DNA of 64,000 bases. Origin: Geomonas ferrireducens. Lineage in GTDB: Bacteria > Desulfobacterota > Desulfuromonadia > Geobacterales > Geobacteraceae. A model generated the notes under the pieces. It did no database searches and was not told the DNA's origin. It was given only the letters and a program-made list of their open reading frames with translations. Position 1 is the first letter of the stretch; each line of letters starts with the position of its first letter. The position numbers and the translations under genes were made by a program. Positions 52,734 through 61,502 of the stretch are shown in pieces. The DNA lies in NCBI RefSeq assembly GCF_004917065.1, contig NZ_SSYA01000002.1:845897-909896 (forward strand). Direction: 5' to 3'.

Positions 52734-53047
52734 AGAGAATCGTGGTGATAACGCCTCCGGACGCGCTCTTTGGCTTCACAATGGCCGGGGTGTCCCAGAC
52801 GGTCACCTCTTCCGACGAGGCGGAGGCCGCGGTGCGCCGCCACATCGAAGACCCTGAATGCGGCGTGGTGATCGTGGACGAACGGCTTCTTTCCGGGATC
52901 GATGAGGCGCACCTGCAGGAGATGGAGAAACGCTGGTTCGGGGTGCTGGTGATTCTCCCTGCCCCTGAAAAGGGTGCGGTGGAGGAGGACTACGCTGAAC
53001 GCCTGATCCGCAGGGTGATCGGCTACCACGTGAGGCTCGCGCCGTGA
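52730..53047 (+). CDS. ntpF: A/V-type ATPase subunit F
   Basis: A 105-residue protein with the Rossmann-like fold of subunit F, with VVITPPDALFGFTMAGV at the start and GVVIVDERLL. It belongs to the central shaft. ATG 52730 overlaps the stop of C and its own stop overlaps the GTG of A (GTGA), a compact arrangement that favours stoichiometric translation. Confidence 0.85.
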   Translation: MKRIVVITPPDALFGFTMAGVSQTVTSSDEAEAAVRRHIEDPECGVVIVDERLLSGIDEAHLQEMEKRWFGVLVILPAPEKGAVEEDYAERLIRRVIGYHVRLAP

Positions 53048-54663
53048 CAGGGCGGATCCTCGGCATAGCGGGGCCGACGGTCGCCGTCGATCTGCCCGGG
53101 CTCAGGCTGTACGACCTGGTGCAGGTAGGCGAGTCGCGCCTGATCGGAGAGGCAGTGCGGCTCGAGCCGGGACGGGCGATCCTCCAGGTGTACGAGGACA
53201 CGCGCGGCCTGGCCGTGGGCGAGCCCGCCGCGAGCCTCGGGCGGCCCCTCACCGTGCAGCTCGGCCCCGGGCTACTGTCCGGGATGTACGACGGTCTGCA
53301 GCGCCCCCTGGAGCGCCTGGCGCGCATCACCGGGCCGTTCGTCGCCAGCGGGGCGTCCCTCTCCCCGCTCGACCCTGAGCTGCGCTGTCGCTTTACCACG
53401 GACCGAAAGCCCGGCGACGTGGTGCGCGCCGGGGAGTGCCTGGGCGAGCTGCACGAAGGACGTTTCCGGCACCCGGTGCTCGCACAGGCATCGGGCACCA
53501 TCGCCGCCATCGCGGAGGGCGAAGTGAACCCGGCGCAGGGTGTGGGGCACATGACCGACGGCAGCAGCATCTCCGCCTGCACCTTTTGGCCGGTGCGCCG
53601 CCCCCGCCCCTGCCTAAAAAAGCTCTCCCCCTCCCTGCCGCTCGTTACCGGGCAGCGCGTCATCGACTTCCTGTTTCCCATGGCACGTGGCGGGACGGCG
53701 ATCTTCCCCGGCGGCTTCGGGACCGGAAAGACCATCCTGGAACAGAACATAGCGAAGTTCGCTTCGGTGGACGTCGTGGTGTACGTCGGCTGCGGCGAGC
53801 GCGGCAACGAGATGGCGGAACTCCTAGAGGAGTTCGCTGGACTGAGCGACCCATGGAGCAGCAGACCGCTCATGGAGCGGACCGTGGTCATCGCGAACAC
53901 CTCGAACATGCCGGTCGCAGCGCGCGAGGCCTCCATCTACACGGCGGTCGCCATGGCCGAGTACTACCGCGATCTCGGGTGCCACGTGCTGCTTCTGGCC
54001 GACAGCATCTCCCGCTGGGCCGAGGCTCTGAGAGAGATCTCAGCCTCCCTAGAGGAGATGCCCGGGGAGGAGAGCTATCCCACCTACCTGAGCTCCCGGC
54101 TCGCCGCCTTCTTCGAGCGAGCGGGGACGGTGCGGACCCTGGACGGCAGAACGGGCTCCCTCTCCATGATCCTCTCCGTCTCGCCGCCAGGAGGTGACTT
54201 CACCGAGCCGGTGACCCAGGCCTGCCTGCGCACCGCGGGGGCGTTCTTCATGCTGGACACCTCCCTCGCCCACCGCCGCCACTTCCCCGCCATCAACTGG
54301 TTCCAGAGCTACTCCCTCTACACGGCGGAAATGGTGCGGCATTTCTCGGACGAGATCTCGGCGCAATGGGGAGAACTGCGCGGCCGTTGTCTGGATCTGC
54401 TCCAGCGCGAGGAGGCCCTGCGCGAGGTGGCAGAGATCGTGGGGGTCGAGGGGTTGCAGGATGCGGACCGGCTGCTGATGCGGCTGGCCGAGCGCATCCG
54501 GCAGGAGTTTCTCTGCCAGAACGCCTACGGCCAAGATGCCTTCTCCCCGCCGGAGCACACCGTCGCCCTGATCCGAAAGCTGGTGGAGCGCTACGACGCG
54601 GCACTGGCAAGGCTGAAAGAGGGGGCGCTGCCGGACGAACTGCTGAGCACCGAAACGGAGTGA
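53044..54663 (+). CDS. ntpA: A/V-type ATPase catalytic subunit A
   Basis: A 539-residue catalytic subunit. It starts at GTG 53044. The P-loop reads GGFGTGKT (usual GPFGSGKT) at about residues 229-236, followed by VYVGCGERGNEMAE with the catalytic Glu, and the later PTYLSSRLAAFFERAG and PPGGDFTEPVTQ. The bulge domain seen in most A subunits (about 90-170) is present but shortened, so the protein is about 40-50 residues shorter than usual. Hydrolyses or makes ATP at the A/B interface. Confidence 0.92.
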   Translation: MTGRILGIAGPTVAVDLPGLRLYDLVQVGESRLIGEAVRLEPGRAILQVYEDTRGLAVGEPAASLGRPLTVQLGPGLLSGMYDGLQRPLERLARITGPFVASGASLSPLDPELRCRFTTDRKPGDVVRAGECLGELHEGRFRHPVLAQASGTIAAIAEGEVNPAQGVGHMTDGSSISACTFWPVRRPRPCLKKLSPSLPLVTGQRVIDFLFPMARGGTAIFPGGFGTGKTILEQNIAKFASVDVVVYVGCGERGNEMAELLEEFAGLSDPWSSRPLMERTVVIANTSNMPVAAREASIYTAVAMAEYYRDLGCHVLLLADSISRWAEALREISASLEEMPGEESYPTYLSSRLAAFFERAGTVRTLDGRTGSLSMILSVSPPGGDFTEPVTQACLRTAGAFFMLDTSLAHRRHFPAINWFQSYSLYTAEMVRHFSDEISAQWGELRGRCLDLLQREEALREVAEIVGVEGLQDADRLLMRLAERIRQEFLCQNAYGQDAFSPPEHTVALIRKLVERYDAALARLKEGALPDELLSTETE

Positions 54664-54666
54664 TCC

Positions 54667-55989
54667 ATGCGTCTTTCCGAGCACATATACAAGACCGTCG
54701 CCTCGATCCGTGGGCCGCTGCTCTTCGCGGAGCGGATCGCCTGCGCGCGCATCGGCGAGGTGGTCCGCATCGCGTGCCCCGGCGGGGATACCGTTGAAGG
54801 CGAGATCCTGAAGATCGAGGGCGAGACCGTGCTCATACAGGTATTCGGGGAGACCAGAGGGCTGAGCCTCGGCGCGAGCGTCGTCTTTACCGACCAGGTG
54901 AAGAAGGCTCCCCTCTCCGATGAGGCGATCGGCCGTATCTTCGACGGCTCCTTCACCCCCATCGACGGCGCCCCCATGTACGCGGCGAAACAATGGGGCG
55001 CCATCACCGGCGCGCCGATCAACCCGACCTCGCGCGCACGCCCCGAGGAGTTCATCGAAACCGGGATCACCTCGATCGACCTTTTGAACACCCTGGTGAA
55101 GGGACAGAAGCTCCCGATCTTCTCCTGCGCCGGCCTTCCCGCCAAAGAGATGGCGGCGGCGATCCTGCGCAACGCGCGCCTTCCCGCCGGGGGCTCCTTC
55201 GTCACCGTCTTCGTGGCCCTCGGCCTGCCGCACCACGAGTTCTCCTTCTACATGGACGTCCTCTCGGGGATGCAGGGGAACTTCGTCGCCTTCATCAACC
55301 GCGCCGGCGAGCCGGTAATGGGGAGGCTCCTCGCGCCGCGCCTTGGCCTCGCGGTGGCAGAGTACCTCGCCTTCGCGCACGGCATGGACGTCCTGGTCCT
55401 CATCACCGACATGACCAACTACTGCGACGCGCTGCGCGAGGTTTCCACGGCCCGGGAGGAGCTTCCAGGCAGGCGCGGGTACCCGGGTTACATGTACTCC
55501 GATCTCGCCTCGCTCTACGAGAGGGCCGGGCGCATCAAGGGTGTCGCCGGTTCGGTCACCATGCTCCCGGTGGTGACCATGCCCGAAGACGACATCACTC
55601 ACCCGATCCCGGACCTCACCGGCTACATCACCGAGGGGCAGATCGTCCTGTCAAGGGAGCTGCACCGCAGGGGTATCTTCCCGCCGGTGGACGTGCTCCC
55701 GTGCCTCTCCAGGCTGATGCAGCGCGGCATCGGCGCCGGGCGGACCAGGGAGGATCACCGGGCCATAGCCGACACGCTTTACAAGCTCTACGCCAAGGGG
55801 CGCGACCTGCGCAGGCTGGAGGCGATCGTCGGTCGCGAGGGGATGGCCGAGGGGGATCGCGCCCTCCTGGACTTCGCGGAAAAGATGGAGCGCGAACTGG
55901 TGCACCAGGGCGACGAGCGCCGCGATATCGTGGAAAGCCTTGACAAGGGAGCCGCCCTGGCGGCGAGGTTCGCCGGGAGAGGGCCATGA
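54667..55989 (+). CDS. ntpB: A/V-type ATPase regulatory subunit B
   Basis: A 440-residue subunit B. Typical stretches are GAPINPTSRARPEEFIETGI, SCAGLPAKEMAA (which replaces the P-loop in the non-catalytic subunit) and YPGYMYSDLASLYERAGRI. It forms the ring with subunit A. Starts three bases after A and overlaps the D gene by four bases. Confidence 0.93.
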   Translation: MRLSEHIYKTVASIRGPLLFAERIACARIGEVVRIACPGGDTVEGEILKIEGETVLIQVFGETRGLSLGASVVFTDQVKKAPLSDEAIGRIFDGSFTPIDGAPMYAAKQWGAITGAPINPTSRARPEEFIETGITSIDLLNTLVKGQKLPIFSCAGLPAKEMAAAILRNARLPAGGSFVTVFVALGLPHHEFSFYMDVLSGMQGNFVAFINRAGEPVMGRLLAPRLGLAVAEYLAFAHGMDVLVLITDMTNYCDALREVSTAREELPGRRGYPGYMYSDLASLYERAGRIKGVAGSVTMLPVVTMPEDDITHPIPDLTGYITEGQIVLSRELHRRGIFPPVDVLPCLSRLMQRGIGAGRTREDHRAIADTLYKLYAKGRDLRRLEAIVGREGMAEGDRALLDFAEKMERELVHQGDERRDIVESLDKGAALAARFAGRGP

Positions 55990-56654
55990 TTCCCCCGACC
56001 CGCACCAACCTGCTGCTGTCCCGGGAAAAGATCCGATCGGTCTCCGGGAGCATCGCGATCCTGAAGGCGCGCAGGCTCGCCCTGATCCGGGAATTCCTTG
56101 CGATGTCGGCCCCGTTTCTCCGCTCGCGCGAGGAGGTGAAGGGGGCATACGGCCTGGCCCTGGCACGGCTGCATCTGGCCCTGGGGCACGAGGGGGAGGA
56201 ATTCATCGCCTCGCTGGCGTCCCCCACGGCAAGGCCCCTTGACGTGGAGGTAGTAGAGCGAAGCGTGATGGGACTTTCCTACCGCGAGATCAGGGTGGCC
56301 GGGGAAACGGTGCGTCCTCCCGACCGGCGCGGTTACGACCACCTTTCGACAAGCCCACACCTGGAGGAGGCCATAGCCGGTTTCGAGGCGATTCTCGCGG
56401 AGATGCTGCAGGTCGCCATATTCGAAAGCAGGATGAAAAGGATCGGCGAGGAGATCCTGCGCGGTTCCCGCCGCATCCGGGTACTGGAAGAGCGGCACCT
56501 CCCGTCGCTGCGAAGCGACGTCAAGAAGATCGCCGAATACATCGGCGAACGGGAGAGGGAGTCGTACTGCCGTCTCAAGCAGTTCAAGCAGCTCATGATC
56601 GAGCGATGCCCCCAGGGTACCGGCTCTGAACGCGCCTGTCCCCCTTCCGGGTGA
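55986..56654 (+). CDS. ntpD: A/V-type ATPase subunit D
   Basis: A 222-residue central-shaft subunit. The start is typical (PPTRTNLLLSREKIRSVSG), and long antiparallel helices make up the rest, with a central EVVERSVMGLSYREIRV region. It couples ring rotation to the A3B3 head. It is the last gene of the operon. Confidence 0.9.
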   Translation: MIPPTRTNLLLSREKIRSVSGSIAILKARRLALIREFLAMSAPFLRSREEVKGAYGLALARLHLALGHEGEEFIASLASPTARPLDVEVVERSVMGLSYREIRVAGETVRPPDRRGYDHLSTSPHLEEAIAGFEAILAEMLQVAIFESRMKRIGEEILRGSRRIRVLEERHLPSLRSDVKKIAEYIGERERESYCRLKQFKQLMIERCPQGTGSERACPPSG

Positions 56655-56677
56655 AGGTGGGAGGAGACGGAACCGAA

Positions 56678-56998
56678 ATGACCACGAACCTTTACCAGAT
56701 AGGCATGGGGCTGAGAAGCATACGGCGCCGCCGCAAGATGCTCTGGATCGTTATCGGAATCTACTTCCCCCAGATCTGGCTGACCATCGAGTTCAGTGGT
56801 TCCAACACTGCCGTCACCATCGTCTTCATCGTATGGTTCATCATGCTCTGGAACTGCGTCATGCTGGTTGCATTTGCCAAGTGCCCGAGCTGCGACAACT
56901 ACTTCCACATCAAGTCCTTCTTCCCCACCTATCACAAGCGCCACTGCCTGCACTGCGGACTCTCGCTGCGCGCAGACCTCGATTCCAAGTCCATCTGA
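56678..56998 (+). CDS. Small membrane protein with C-terminal zinc ribbon
   Basis: A 106-residue protein. ATG 56678 has GAGGAGA ahead. Two hydrophobic segments (about 22-38 and 45-72) are followed by CPSCDNYFHIKSFFPTYHKR and HCLHCG, a C-x2-C...C-x2-C zinc ribbon. Role unknown. It starts just after the ATPase operon and is separated from the injection-system genes by a palindromic repeat. Confidence 0.6.
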   Translation: MTTNLYQIGMGLRSIRRRRKMLWIVIGIYFPQIWLTIEFSGSNTAVTIVFIVWFIMLWNCVMLVAFAKCPSCDNYFHIKSFFPTYHKRHCLHCGLSLRADLDSKSI

Positions 56999-57020
56999 AA
57001 TCCAACCAAGGCAAATCCCC

Positions 57021-57113
57021 CCCGTCCCCCCTTCGCGGAGGCGCTACGGGGGGCAGGCTCCCCCTTCGCAAAGGGGGGAACGCTAGGTCACCTGCGGCGC
57101 TTCGTGGACATAC
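57021..57113. repeat. Short palindromic repeat element, copy 1
   Basis: CCCCCCTTCGCGGAGG and GCTCCCCCTTCGCAAAGGGGGGAACG lie close together and can form hairpins. The tail AACGCTAGGTCACCTGCGGCGCTTCGTGGACA is similar to that of copy 2 at 60531 (GCGCATTGTGGACA). The rest of 57001-57334 is AT-rich leader DNA holding the promoter. Confidence 0.7.
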
Positions 57114-57145
57114 TTTTCGCCTGAATCCTTTTTTTGTCGGTGTAG

Positions 57146-57173
57146 TTGACATCTTTTCGAGTCGCGTTATTTT
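57146..57173 (+). promoter_or_regulatory. Candidate sigma-70 promoter of the injection-system genes
   Basis: TTGACA (57146-57151) and TATTTT (57168-57173) with 16 bases between. This lies about 160 bases before the DUF4255 ATG in AT-rich DNA. A second possibility in the AT-rich stretch after it cannot be excluded. Confidence 0.5.
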
Positions 57174-57334
57174 TAACCAATATTAATTATTTTATTCAAA
57201 TCCAACTCTTCATTACCACGTCGGCACATTCGCTCGTACCTTTCGCGATGCGCAGTTTGGTCCATACGGCACCAAAGAGAGCAGGATTTATATCGTATTT
57301 CACCCAGGCAGCGCCCGGCGCAGCGAGAGAAGCC

Positions 57335-57970
57335 ATGATATCCCACGCCCTCACCATCATAATGAACGAGCTGAACAAACATCTTCATGATGTGTACAAC
57401 ATGACCGACGGCGTGAACCTTGGCAACGTTTCCGACATCTTCGCATCAGGCGGGGGCAGCGGCAGCGTATCGCGGGACAAGTTGTATATCTCGGCGGTGA
57501 ACGTTAAGGAGGAGAAGACGCTCAAGAACGTCCCCAACTACGTGCGCAACGAGGCAACGCTCAAGGCAACCTACGAGAACCCGCCGGTATTCCTGAACTT
57601 CCTGATCCTGATGACGGCAACGCACAGCGACTACGTGAACGCCCTTTCGATACTCTCCCGCGTAATCCGGTACTTCCAGTTCAGAAACGTTTTCACTGAA
57701 ACAAGCGTCGATCCTTCCTCCATCACCACTTCCAGCGTTCCGATCAACCCACTCGATCAGTTACAGAGCTTCAGGCTGATCCTCGACATATACTCGCCGA
57801 CACTGGAAGAGGTGAACCATCTATGGGGGACACTCGGAGGCAAACAGTATCCGTTCGTCCTCTACGTCCTGCGCATGCTCGACCTGAAGTTCGCCTTCGT
57901 GGAACGGGAAGAGAGCCTGATCCTGGAGATAGTGCGCAATATACATCACAAACCGGCGGTAACGGTATAA
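57335..57970 (+). CDS. DUF4255 tail-terminator-like protein of eCIS (Afp16/Pvc16 type)
   Basis: A 211-residue protein. ATG 57335 is chosen because the DUF4255 start ISHALTIIMNELNKHL begins there and GAGAG lies ahead; the upstream frame (from 57146) runs through the promoter. It has the DUF4255 middle PPVFLNFLILMTATHSDYVNAL and FRNVFTETS. In contractile injection systems of the Afp/PVC group it caps the tube. It opens the operon and is followed after 51 bases by the sheath gene. Confidence 0.82.
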   Translation: MISHALTIIMNELNKHLHDVYNMTDGVNLGNVSDIFASGGGSGSVSRDKLYISAVNVKEEKTLKNVPNYVRNEATLKATYENPPVFLNFLILMTATHSDYVNALSILSRVIRYFQFRNVFTETSVDPSSITTSSVPINPLDQLQSFRLILDIYSPTLEEVNHLWGTLGGKQYPFVLYVLRMLDLKFAFVEREESLILEIVRNIHHKPAVTV

Positions 57971-58021
57971 CGGCTGGCGCTTCAAGCACAAAGCCTCTCA
58001 CGCAAAAAGGAGGAAGCACCC

Positions 58022-59458
58022 ATGGCCACACTTTACAAAACACCGGGAGTCTACATCGAAGAGATACCCAAGTTTCCTCCTTCCGTGGCCCCGGTAGAAA
58101 CCGCGATTCCGGCCTTCGTCGGCTACACGGAAAAGGCGGAAGACGTCACTCCCGGTGACCTCACCCTGAAACCGACGCGCATCTCATCGCTGGTCGAGTA
58201 CGAGAAGTATTTCGGCGGACCTCAGAAAGAACAGGACATCAACGTTGACGTCCAGGAAACACAGGTAAACAGCGTCACCGTCGACCTGAAGTCGACCGCT
58301 ACCGTGGCGGAGAGCGCGCGCTCCAAGCACATCATGTACTACGCGATGCAGATGTTTTTCGCCAACGGCGGAGGCCCCTGCTACATCGTCTCGGTGGGCG
58401 CCTACAAGGCGACTTTCGGGGGTGCACTAGTCGAAACCGAGCTGAAGGCGGGACTGGACACCCTGGCGAAAAAAGACGAACCGACCCTCATCATCTTCCC
58501 GGAGGCCCAGAGTCTCTCCATCGCCGACTTCAAGGCGCTGCACGACGCGGCCCTTGCGCAATGCGCCGACCTGAAGGACCGCTTCGTGATCATGGACCTT
58601 CACGGCGACTCAATCTCGCTCTCCGATCCGGGGGCGAACCTTTTGAACGCGGTGAACAACTTCCGCTCCAACGGCATCGGCGTGAACAACCTGAAGTACG
58701 GAGCGGTGTACGCGCCGAACATCGACACCATCCTCGATTTCGCTTACGACGACACCGCGGTTGACGTCACCATAACGACGAACGGTACCGCTGCCGCGCC
58801 GGTGAAGCTGGACACCCTCAAGGGTGGTAACAACAGGGTCTATGAGCAGGCGAAGGCGGCGATCACCGACATGGCCTGCAGGCTCCCCCCGTCCACGACG
58901 ATGGCCGGGATCTACGCTGCGGTCGACAACAGCCGCGGCGTCTGGAAGGCGCCCGCCAACGTGAGCGTGAACTCGGTGATCCAGCCGACCATTGAGTTCT
59001 CCAACGTGGAACAGGACCAGATGAACGTCGACCCCGTGGCGGGAAAATCTGTCAACGCGATCCGCGCCTTCACCGGCAAGGGGACCCTGGTCTGGGGAGC
59101 GCGTACCCTCGCCGGCAACGACAACGAATGGCGCTACGTGAACGTGCGCCGGCTCTTCAATTTCGTGGAGGAGTCGGTCAAGCGCTCCACCGAGCCCTTC
59201 GTTTTCGAGGCGAACGACGCCAACACATGGGTCCGTGTGCAGGGGATGGTGGAGAATTTCCTCACCGTGATCTGGCGCCAAGGGGCGCTGCAAGGAATTA
59301 AACCGGAGCACGCGTTTTTCGTGGCGGTGGGGCTTGGCAAGACCATGACAGCGATCGACATCCTGGAGGGGCGCATGATCGTCGAGGTGGGACTCGCCGC
59401 CGTGCGCCCCGCCGAATTCATAATCTTCCGGTTCTCGCACAAGATGGCGGAATCCTGA
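58022..59458 (+). CDS. Contractile sheath protein of eCIS
   Basis: A 478-residue sheath protein. The start is typical (KTPGVYIEEIPKFPPSVAPV) and the C-terminus has WRYVNVRRLFNFVEESVKRS with INTIRAFTGKGTLVWGARTL-like sequence, the common tail-sheath signature. It contracts to drive the inner tube. AGGAGG precedes the ATG. Only one sheath gene is seen here, although Afp and PVC have three or more. Confidence 0.92.
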   Translation: MATLYKTPGVYIEEIPKFPPSVAPVETAIPAFVGYTEKAEDVTPGDLTLKPTRISSLVEYEKYFGGPQKEQDINVDVQETQVNSVTVDLKSTATVAESARSKHIMYYAMQMFFANGGGPCYIVSVGAYKATFGGALVETELKAGLDTLAKKDEPTLIIFPEAQSLSIADFKALHDAALAQCADLKDRFVIMDLHGDSISLSDPGANLLNAVNNFRSNGIGVNNLKYGAVYAPNIDTILDFAYDDTAVDVTITTNGTAAAPVKLDTLKGGNNRVYEQAKAAITDMACRLPPSTTMAGIYAAVDNSRGVWKAPANVSVNSVIQPTIEFSNVEQDQMNVDPVAGKSVNAIRAFTGKGTLVWGARTLAGNDNEWRYVNVRRLFNFVEESVKRSTEPFVFEANDANTWVRVQGMVENFLTVIWRQGALQGIKPEHAFFVAVGLGKTMTAIDILEGRMIVEVGLAAVRPAEFIIFRFSHKMAES

Positions 59459-59585
59459 TCCTCCTCCCCCCGGAGGGGGGAGGTCGGGAGGGGGGAAGGA
59501 AGCAGGGTGCCGACGCTACGCGCCCCCTCCCTGCCCTCCCCCTCCGGGGGCGGGAACATGAGTTCAACACTGAAAGGAGAAAGAC
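59459..59585. repeat. GC-rich intergenic hairpin between sheath and tube genes
   Basis: CCTCCCCCCGGAGGGGGGAGG at about 59463-59483 can form a tight stem, and CCCTCCCCCTCCGGGGGCGGG (about 59538-59558) a second one. No T-run follows, so this is not a standard terminator. It may adjust the sheath-to-tube ratio by affecting RNA stability. Confidence 0.6.
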
Positions 59586-60023
59586 ATGGCGCAAGAATAC
59601 CCACTACCGCGGTTTCATTTCCAGGTCGACTGGGGCGGGGCGAAGATCAGCTTCACCGAGGTGACCGGGCTCGTCATGGAGCGGGAAAAGATCGAATACC
59701 GCCACAGCGACAGCCGGGATTTCAACAAGATCGCCATGCCCGGCCTGGTGAAGAACAACAACCTCACCCTGAAGCGCGGCAAGTTCGAGAAGGACTTCGA
59801 CTACAATACATGGCTCGAGGCGGTGGCCAACGAGCGGGTTGATGGGCGGCGCGACATCATCATCAGGCTTTTGAACGAGAAGCACGAACCGGTGGCGGCG
59901 TGGACCGCGACCCGCTGTTTCCCCGTCAAGGTCACCGCCCCGGATCTTAAGTCGGACGCGAACGAGGCGGCCATAGAGACCCTTGAGGTCGCCCACGAGG
60001 GGCTGAAGTTGATGAAGGTCTAG
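59586..60023 (+). CDS. Inner tube protein 1 of eCIS (gp19-like)
   Basis: A 145-residue tail-tube protein (T4 gp19-like). Landmarks are RFHFQVDWGGAKISFTEVTG at the start, LTLKRGKFEKD, and the end EAAIETLEVAHEGLKLM. Stacked rings form the tube inside the sheath. AAAGGAGAAAGAC lies before the ATG. Confidence 0.9.
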   Translation: MAQEYPLPRFHFQVDWGGAKISFTEVTGLVMEREKIEYRHSDSRDFNKIAMPGLVKNNNLTLKRGKFEKDFDYNTWLEAVANERVDGRRDIIIRLLNEKHEPVAAWTATRCFPVKVTAPDLKSDANEAAIETLEVAHEGLKLMKV

Positions 60024-60033
60024 GGGTACCGTC

Positions 60034-60471
60034 ATGGTGGACTACTATCCCCCTTGGGCCTTCTATTTCCGGGTCGAGTTCGGCATCAGCAAGAAGAAGG
60101 ACGACGTCCGTTTCCAGATGGTCTCAGGGCTGTCGGTCGAGTACGACACCGAGGAATACAAGGAGGGGGGCGAGAACCGCTTCACCCATAAGCTCCCGGT
60201 GCGCACGAAGTACGCCGACCTGGTGTTGAAGCGCGGCATGCTGATCGATTCCGAAGTGATCAAGTGGTTCTTGCGGGCCTTCCGGGACCGGCAATTCGAG
60301 CCCACCGACCTGAACGTCATCCTGATGAACGAAAAGGGTGAGCCGTTGAAGACGTGGCAGGTATCGCACGCCATACCGAGGAAGTGGCAGGTGAGCGACC
60401 TGAATTCGGGGGAAAACGCGCTGGTGATCGAGACGCTGGAGCTTACCTATCGGTATTTCACCGTGGCGTAG
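60034..60471 (+). CDS. Inner tube protein 2 of eCIS (gp19-like)
   Basis: A second 145-residue tube protein with the same fold, marked by FYFRVEFGISKKKDDVRFQM and LVLKRGMLIDSEVIKWF. It is clearly related to, but not a copy of, the first; Afp/PVC systems likewise use a special tube protein near the baseplate. ATG 60034 lies ten bases after the first stop. Confidence 0.9.
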   Translation: MVDYYPPWAFYFRVEFGISKKKDDVRFQMVSGLSVEYDTEEYKEGGENRFTHKLPVRTKYADLVLKRGMLIDSEVIKWFLRAFRDRQFEPTDLNVILMNEKGEPLKTWQVSHAIPRKWQVSDLNSGENALVIETLELTYRYFTVA

Positions 60472-60494
60472 CCGGAAATCCGTTCAGTTGTGTC

Positions 60495-60553
60495 CCCTTT
60501 TAAAAAGGGAGGCCTTCAAGCTCCCCCCTTCGCGAAGGGGGGAACGCTAGGGC
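60495..60553. repeat. Short palindromic repeat element, copy 2
   Basis: CTCCCCCCTTCGCGAAGGGG (60531-60550 region) followed by GGAACGCTAGGG and GCGCATTGTGGACA. It repeats the core and tail of copy 1. A further inverted run CCCCTTTTAAAAAGGG lies just before it. Confidence 0.7.
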
Positions 60554-60639
60554 AGATTCAGCGCATTGTGGACACTGTTACTGTACGTTCACGTGCATTC
60601 TCGGAAAGACATTGCAGGGACTAAGTGCCGGAGCAATTC

Positions 60640-60795
60640 ATGCCCATCGAGATCAAGGAACTGCACATCCGGGTCGCGCTGACCACCTCCCCTGCCCCAC
60701 CTCCTTCAGCGGGAGGCGGCGCAGAACGGGACGCGATCGTGAGCGAGTGCATCGAACAGGTGCTGCAGATCCTGCAAAACAAGGCGGAACGCTGA
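60640..60795 (+). CDS. Small DUF5908-like eCIS protein (Afp6/Pvc6 position)
   Basis: A 51-residue frame starting at ATG 60640, with GGAG before it. It begins MPIEIKELHIRVAL, the typical start of the DUF5908 family, and has an Ala/Pro linker and a C-terminal helix. It shares its last base with the ATG of the next gene (TGATG). It lies between the tube and LysM-like genes, where Afp6 and Pvc6 lie. Too short to appear in many annotations. Confidence 0.78.
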   Translation: MPIEIKELHIRVALTTSPAPPPSAGGGAERDAIVSECIEQVLQILQNKAER

Positions 60796-61502
60796 TGGCG
60801 GACAACGGCAAGCTGGAAAAACTCCTGATCCTCGCCTTCGACACCTCGGAGGATGCGGAGCGCGGCAGCAAGGCAGAGGCGAAGGAGAGCTTCGAGGCCC
60901 TCATCAACCCGGAGAGCTACACCCTCGAGTACAAGGTGAAGACCTCGGACGGCCAGGGCCAAGGGACCAGCGGCGCACAGGCGAAGTACGAATTCACCCT
61001 GCCGGAGGAGCTCACCTTCGAGTTCCTCTTCGACAACACCGGCATCATCGACGGCAAGCCGAACAAGGAAGGGGTGCAAAAGGACGTCGACCGGCTGCGC
61101 AAGATGCTGACCGGCTACCAGGGTAAATCGCACGAGCCTTACCATTTGAAACTTGTATGGGGGAGCCTCGTCTTCACCGGCCGCGCCACGGAACTTTCCC
61201 TGACGCACAAGCTGTTCAACCCGGACGGACAGCCGATACGCACCGTCGCCAAGGTCAAATTCAAGAAGAGCATTGAGGAGAAGAAACGCGCGCGGAAAGA
61301 GGATAAGTCCTCCCCGGACCTGACCCACAAGCGCACCGTGAAGGCGGGCGACACCCTGCCGCTTCTCTGTTACCGGATCTACGGCGACCCGAGGTACTAC
61401 CTGCAGGTGGCGCAGGTGAACGGGCTCGACAACTTCAGGAAGCTAACGCCGAACACGAGCCTCCTCTTTCCCCCCATCGACAAGAAAGGCGCCAACCCGT
61501 GA
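60795..61502 (+). CDS. LysM-type tail protein of eCIS (Afp7/Pvc7-like)
   Basis: A 235-residue protein. The start ATG 60795 is the right one because it overlaps the previous stop; the longer frame reads through the small gene. The N-terminal domain has FEALINPESYTLEYKVKT and the end carries a LysM-like motif (KRTVKAGDTLPLLCYRIYGD then YYLQVAQVNGL). Members connect the tube to the spike. It overlaps the spike gene by four bases. Confidence 0.85.
   Translation: MADNGKLEKLLILAFDTSEDAERGSKAEAKESFEALINPESYTLEYKVKTSDGQGQGTSGAQAKYEFTLPEELTFEFLFDNTGIIDGKPNKEGVQKDVDRLRKMLTGYQGKSHEPYHLKLVWGSLVFTGRATELSLTHKLFNPDGQPIRTVAKVKFKKSIEEKKRARKEDKSSPDLTHKRTVKAGDTLPLLCYRIYGDPRYYLQVAQVNGLDNFRKLTPNTSLLFPPIDKKGANP

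Noticed and set aside
54049-55602. 517-codon frame on the minus strand across the ATPase A and B genes
   Set aside because: High GC leaves long antisense frames open; the plus strand has clear A and B subunits with coupled starts.
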